From Saccoglossus kowalevskii (lineage: Eukaryota; Hemichordata; Enteropneusta; Harrimaniidae): DNA of 23,218 nt. The notes beneath the pieces are model-generated. The model was not told where the DNA came from, did no database searches, and was given only the letters and a program-made list of their open reading frames with translations. The translations under genes and the position numbers were made by a program. Each line of letters starts with the position of its first letter. Position 1 is the first letter of the stretch. This document shows, piece by piece, positions 20,601 to 23,218 of this stretch. The stretch spans positions 140,870-164,087 of the forward strand of contig NW_003112469.1 in assembly GCF_000003605.2 (NCBI RefSeq), read 5' to 3'.

Positions 20601-22100
20601 CACATTACAATTTCTTTTTCATATGTATACTTGAGTGGTTTGCATCTTGGTAAGTAACCTTCGTTACCCTGTGAATCAAATAAACAATTACATTGATGAT
20701 TAACAAACAGAGAATGGACATTCTTTGCACTACATGTATTCCCATATGATATACATTTACTGGCCTGACAAATGAAATATCGCCCCTAGAGGCTATATCA
20801 TGAAATGAAACTTATATTTAACAATTATCAGAAATAATACTGCCAACTTCTTTAATTTCAAAATACAAAATTTTAATATCTTGTAGTCTGTTTATTAAAA
20901 GGATTTGGTCCATGATATTCCTGAATATTAGTAATACCTTATAAATTCCCAGTATGTATTATATATATCATGTATTACTTACTGTTGTAATTGATGTACA
21001 CCTTCTAAGTCTGGCTATATCTCCCCTAAGAACTAAATCAAAGACTATTATTTTGGGTACAGCATTCAATATGGGGAAAGTAAAATAGCGCCCTCTGGTG
21101 TTCATTTTCAGATCAAGATGTTAAATTTAATACAAAAGGCTAAACCAATTAATTGCCATGACCTTGTTATGGAAAATCTCTATGGTCGTACATTACAATC
21201 AGTTAAAATGTGGTTTTACAAAAGAATGATGTAAGCATCATGAACAGATCACATGCCAAATGAGGAAGTACTGGCTAAGGCAGGAGCGGAAAGGAAACTT
21301 GTTGAAACAATCAGGAAAAGGCAGTTAAAATTGTTAGGGAATGTTTTAAGAAAAAAAGAACTGAAAGACGAGCAGTAACAGGAAACATTGAAGAAAAAAC
21401 TAGGAAGACAGAGACCACTTTCATCACAAGCAAAAGAGTCAAAGTTCTCGCAGAAAAGGGCACTTTTGTCATGCTCACCATTCATGAGTACAGTTTCTGC
21501 TATATCATCTGCATTATGCCCTGTCACAATTTTATCAGCTTCAACCAATACTGCACCACGATCTAAAGCTTGTCGTCTGAATACACCACAAAAGGTACCT
21601 TGAATACATAAAAGACATCACACAAAATATCAAGGAAAGCTAAGACTTCATAATTTGGCTTTCTCAGTTATTTCCAGTCAGTAATGAAAGTAAGATGATA
21701 ATACAAAATGATTTACTTATAAAAGTATACATACAATTATTTTTCAATCCTATTTCCTTAACAATAGCATCCATAGTCCAACCATAAAGCTCCTAGAATA
21801 AATAAATAGATTAAAAAAAAAAAATTCCTGTAAGAACAGCCATATCGTTATTGTCATTGGTATGTTGTGAAAATGTAAAAGAAGGCATGAGGTGATTGTG
21901 AAATTATAGAGCAATCACTATAGCAAAATAAATAGGTACAAACACATTCAAATTCAAATTAAAACGAAATGGCCGACAGACATCCATTTTGAACCAAAAT
22001 CACTTCTTGTCTATATGCTTATTTATAAGAAAGGAACACTTACCTCATAAGACACTATTTTCAGTGGTAAATCATACTGTTTCTGGTTCCTTTTGACAGT
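17587..22100 (-). CDS. CTU1: Cytosolic tRNA 2-thiolation protein 1 (CTU1/Ncs6), C-terminal 253 residues, 9 exons
   Basis: In the family, CTU1 with CTU2 adenylates and thiolates wobble U34 of tRNA-Lys, -Glu and -Gln in the cytosol, using sulfur from the URM1-MOCS3 relay. Coding order on the - strand: 22100-22044, 21792-21735, 21598-21479, 21032-20983, 20668-20604, 20060-19936, 19319-19172, 18314-18278, 17688-17587 (762 nt including TGA). Numbering from the first visible residue, motifs are [10 protein letters not shown] (18-27), CTFCG with Cys39/Cys42, GHNADD (65-70), [24 protein letters not shown] ending near 128, and Cys131. Cys39, Cys42 and probably Cys131 are the family iron-sulfur ligands. 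A zinc-finger-like pair CLQC (181-184) and CKAC (193-196) follows, then [13 protein letters not shown]. The N-terminal third, with the PP-loop SGGKDS, lies beyond the right side of the window. Splice phases all agree and no lesion is seen. The gene is convergent with CDK8. Confidence 0.97.
17689..18277 (-). other. CTU1 intron before the last exon
   Basis: 589 bp, AT-rich, with GT/AG ends on the minus strand and no repeat or exon recognised. Confidence 0.6.
18278..18314 (-). CDS. CTU1: CTU1 micro-exon (LGIGKG), 37 nt
   Basis: Acceptor ccttgttatag, donor gtgagg; 37 nt. It completes Lys208 and encodes [18 protein letters not shown] aligns with human LAIGKG immediately after the GLNRGRPR segment. 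Confidence 0.92.
18489..18726. mobile_element. TTAA-ended TIR element, 238 bp
   Basis: ttaaccttttcaccaccag (18489-18507) is inverted as ctggtggtgaaaatgttaa (18708-18726), with mismatches only just inside the TTAA. TTAA ends followed by C-rich starts fit a piggyBac-type MITE. It lies in a CTU1 intron (18315-19171). Confidence 0.75.
18775..18810. repeat. Small hairpin, 10-bp perfect arms
   Basis: acccttgttt (18775-18784) and aaacaagggt (18801-18810) with a 16-base loop, in a CTU1 intron. It could be the core of a degraded element. Confidence 0.6.
19172..19319 (-). CDS. CTU1: CTU1 exon (C-terminal CxxC pair)
   Basis: Acceptor attgccttag, donor gtaagt; 148 nt. It encodes [28 protein letters not shown] and [10 protein letters not shown]. 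The two CxxC pairs, separated by eight residues, form the C-terminal zinc-binding knuckle seen in CTU1 proteins. Confidence 0.95.
19386..19724. mobile_element. TIR element with internal 138-bp tandem duplication
   Basis: Left end tactatcaacacaacaaagc and the inverse of the right end (tactatcgacacaacaaacc) match over about 26 bp into ccattccct. Between them a 138-bp unit occurs twice in tandem (ctgaaactgg at 19431 and 19569) with only a few differences. Each unit carries two ATTGGCTG words. It lies in the 616-bp CTU1 intron. Confidence 0.85.
19936..20060 (-). CDS. CTU1: CTU1 exon (DYFSTEC)
   Basis: Acceptor gctcacacag, donor gtaatg; 125 nt. It encodes [20 protein letters not shown], then [20 protein letters not shown]. 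Cys131 in STEC is the likely third cluster ligand by analogy with TtuA (family knowledge). Confidence 0.96.
20142..20302. mobile_element. TIR element, TACTGTAAACAATCT type
   Basis: Left end tactgtaaacaatctaattt. The right end aattaaagttgtttatagca is an imperfect inverse. About 160 bp, with internal inverted words caaaattttg. It lies in the CTU1 intron 20061-20603. Confidence 0.6.
20303..20603 (-). other. CTU1 intron remainder
   Basis: AT-rich with poly-A and poly-T runs. Nothing recognised. Confidence 0.5.
20604..20668 (-). CDS. CTU1: CTU1 exon ([15 protein letters not shown])
   Basis: Acceptor tgattcacag, donor gtgagt; 65 nt. It encodes [20 protein letters not shown] then V and two bases of Met117. 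Homologues have PRCRPL or RSKPLKY...KE at this place. Confidence 0.95.
20669..20982 (-). other. CTU1 intron (314 bp)
   Basis: AT-rich with no recognised repeat. GT/AG ends on the minus strand. Confidence 0.6.
20983..21032 (-). CDS. CTU1: CTU1 exon (LRGDIARL), 50 nt
   Basis: Acceptor gatttag, donor gtaagt; 50 nt. It encodes [17 protein letters not shown], which exactly bridges the phase gap between the neighbouring exons. It is too short for ORF finders. Confidence 0.95.
21196..21475 (+). pseudogene. Non-LTR retrotransposon (LINE) reverse-transcriptase C-terminal fossil
   Basis: On the + strand, antisense to CTU1 and inside its intron 21033-21478. The frame starting at 21196 reads KMWFYKRMM, stop, AS, stop, [18 protein letters not shown], then [20 protein letters not shown], a stop near 21376, and KKLGRQR. 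This matches from memory the usual WFYRRML..SWTDHVSNEEVL..RQLKFLGHVLRK..GRQR tail of animal LINE polymerases. At least three in-frame stops make it dead. The rest of the element is not present in this intron. Confidence 0.8.
21479..21598 (-). CDS. CTU1: CTU1 exon (CTFCG and GHNADD core)
   Basis: Acceptor gtattcaag, donor gtgagc; 120 nt. It encodes [16 protein letters not shown], then [20 protein letters not shown]. The CxxC and GHNADD motifs are the signature of the TtcA/TtuA/Ncs6 thiolase family. A LINE remnant abuts the donor side in the following intron. Confidence 0.97.
21735..21792 (-). CDS. CTU1: CTU1 exon (ELYGWTMD)
   Basis: Acceptor ttattctag, donor gtatgt; 58 nt. It encodes [19 protein letters not shown] plus the first base of the first catalytic-motif cysteine codon. 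ELYGWTMD is highly conserved in CTU1. Confidence 0.95.
22044..22100 (-). CDS. CTU1: CTU1 exon (first visible)
   Basis: On the - strand the acceptor is cttctttcag and the donor gtaagt; 57 nt, phase 0. It encodes [19 protein letters not shown]. In homologues this stretch follows GYRDDS, which I could not find in 22101-23218. Confidence 0.93.
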
Positions 22101-23218
22101 CTGAAAGAAAGAAAAAAACAAATTAATACTGTGAATAACAGAAAAATAAAAGTTCTCCAGGTAAACCATGTTTATTAAATGATGTGAAACCGATTTATTT
22201 TATCCCTTCGATGCTCTATAAAAATGTGCATTGTACTTGTAAACCCATAATGCAAATGTTTTTAATGCATGTCAATTTATTAGGTTTCACATTACTGGGA
22301 ATTTATAATTTTCACATCTGAACTTTATTTGCATTATCCATTAAAAAATCTAGTACAGAACATTAAGATGTAGCCATAGTACTCAATCTACTTTTCATTC
22401 ATTGTGTAATATGAGGTTAATACAAGGATACCCTAAAAAGTTGCACGAAGAGTACAGCGGGAGTATCAACGGTTGATGGGACCATGTACTGTCTCTGAGT
22501 GCATACTTTTTGGTATCCTCGTAAAAACCTTATTATTATACATCTTTTCCTCTCACAGATACATCATGAGAATGCGGAAATACAAATTGAGCGAACTTCT
22601 TTGTATGGGGTCCGGTCAAACTCTGGGGGCTACCATGTTTTTTTATTATTAGAGTACGCTTACACGCGTAATCATTCCATATTTGGAATACACATTTCCT
22701 TACATGGTTGGATGAAAATACTCCGTAAAATACCGCAAAATTCATAACATAGTTGAACTCTGGTGACCTTGCCCTTTGTTATATAATATAATTCCCTTTA
22801 TCATAGTTTGTTTCAATATAAATATGCATTGTCATAATTAATTTTAAATACAAACAAGTTTTGGGGTTGAACCAACAGTGGGGAATCAGTCTACCGAATG
22901 TCCTTTAAAGATGTAAATATCTTGCAAAAACATTGGTGCCTTATTTGTTTAATTATTTTAAGGGACATAATTTCCAGCTTTATTCAAAGTAATTCAGATA
23001 TTTTAGTATAAAAATAAATGCCTCATCGCAAAAAAAAAGTGCTGCATTTAGACGTGAATAGATTTATAAAACATGCAAGATAACAGAAAATCTTAGCTGG
23101 CTTTTGTCCAAGTATTTTGTACAGGTGTCTGTAAAAAATTAATGATTCACTGAGACAAATATGAACTGCCTCATTGTGTGACTACTGTATTATATGAAAA
23201 GTAAAAAAAACACCCTTT
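22101..23218 (-). other. Probable CTU1 intron to the right edge
   Basis: Begins at the pyrimidine-rich acceptor of the 22044-22100 exon. I found no upstream CTU1 exon (GYRDDS or SGGKDS). It contains the near-palindrome at 22405-22540, and open frames on both strands there are products of that palindrome. The rest is AT-rich. Confidence 0.6.
22405..22540. repeat. 136-bp near-palindrome
   Basis: Arms run from about tgtaatatgaggttaatac through aaggataccctaaaaagttg to a centre tcaacggttga near 22470, and back through gcatactttttggtatcct and aaaaaccttattattata. Pairing is imperfect but continues almost to the centre. It may be a foldback transposon or a hairpin RNA source. Confidence 0.7.

Noticed and set aside
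22499-22747. Overlapping open frames on both strands near the right edge
   Set aside because: They overlap the near-palindrome and show no conserved motifs. They do not match the missing CTU1 N-terminus.

Overview
This window is eukaryotic nuclear DNA from an animal. It is AT-rich, has spliceosomal GT-AG introns, contains a 50-N assembly gap (12622-12671), and is crowded with short non-autonomous transposons. The repeat style (TACTGTAAA-ended foldback elements, and a CCCCGACGAAGTC / TCCGTCC repeat) suggests a marine invertebrate, probably a lophotrochozoan such as a mollusc. That assignment is an inference from general familiarity, not a demonstrated fact.

Two conserved genes lie tail to tail. 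On the + strand, ten exons between 1232 and 11059 encode the last 354 residues of the Mediator kinase CDK8 (the CDK8/CDK19 orthologue). They run from just before the catalytic loop to the stop codon. The ATP-binding N-lobe exons lie upstream of the window. On the - strand, nine exons between 22100 and 17587 encode the last 253 residues of CTU1 (Ncs6/ATPBD3), the cytosolic tRNA wobble-uridine thiolase. Its PP-loop exon lies beyond the right edge. All 17 internal introns have GT/AG ends and compatible phases, and both reading frames are unbroken. I see no functional link between the two genes beyond being neighbours.

Layout: 1-1231, CDK8 intron. 1232-11059, CDK8 exons with introns holding a 20-copy 44-bp minisatellite (2033-2908), a 1.2-kb composite repeat (4436-5621) and several terminal-inverted-repeat (TIR) elements. 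11060-17586, a 6.5-kb convergent intergenic/3'-UTR region with a TTAA-flanked element inserted into an older MITE (11878-13028), another composite repeat (about 15005-15830), a foldback and a 20-bp tandem repeat. 17587-22100, CTU1 exons, with introns holding four more small elements and a dead LINE reverse-transcriptase tail. 22101-23218, probably CTU1 intron, with a 136-bp near-palindrome.

I found no operon, CRISPR array, tRNA or rRNA gene, and no convincing new multi-gene system. The most interesting signals are in the repeats. These are hairpin boxes whose stems are kept despite base changes, a nested insertion whose empty site can be read directly, and a minisatellite built on a dyad unit. 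Most open reading frames of 60-140 codons here are artefacts of repeats or introns.
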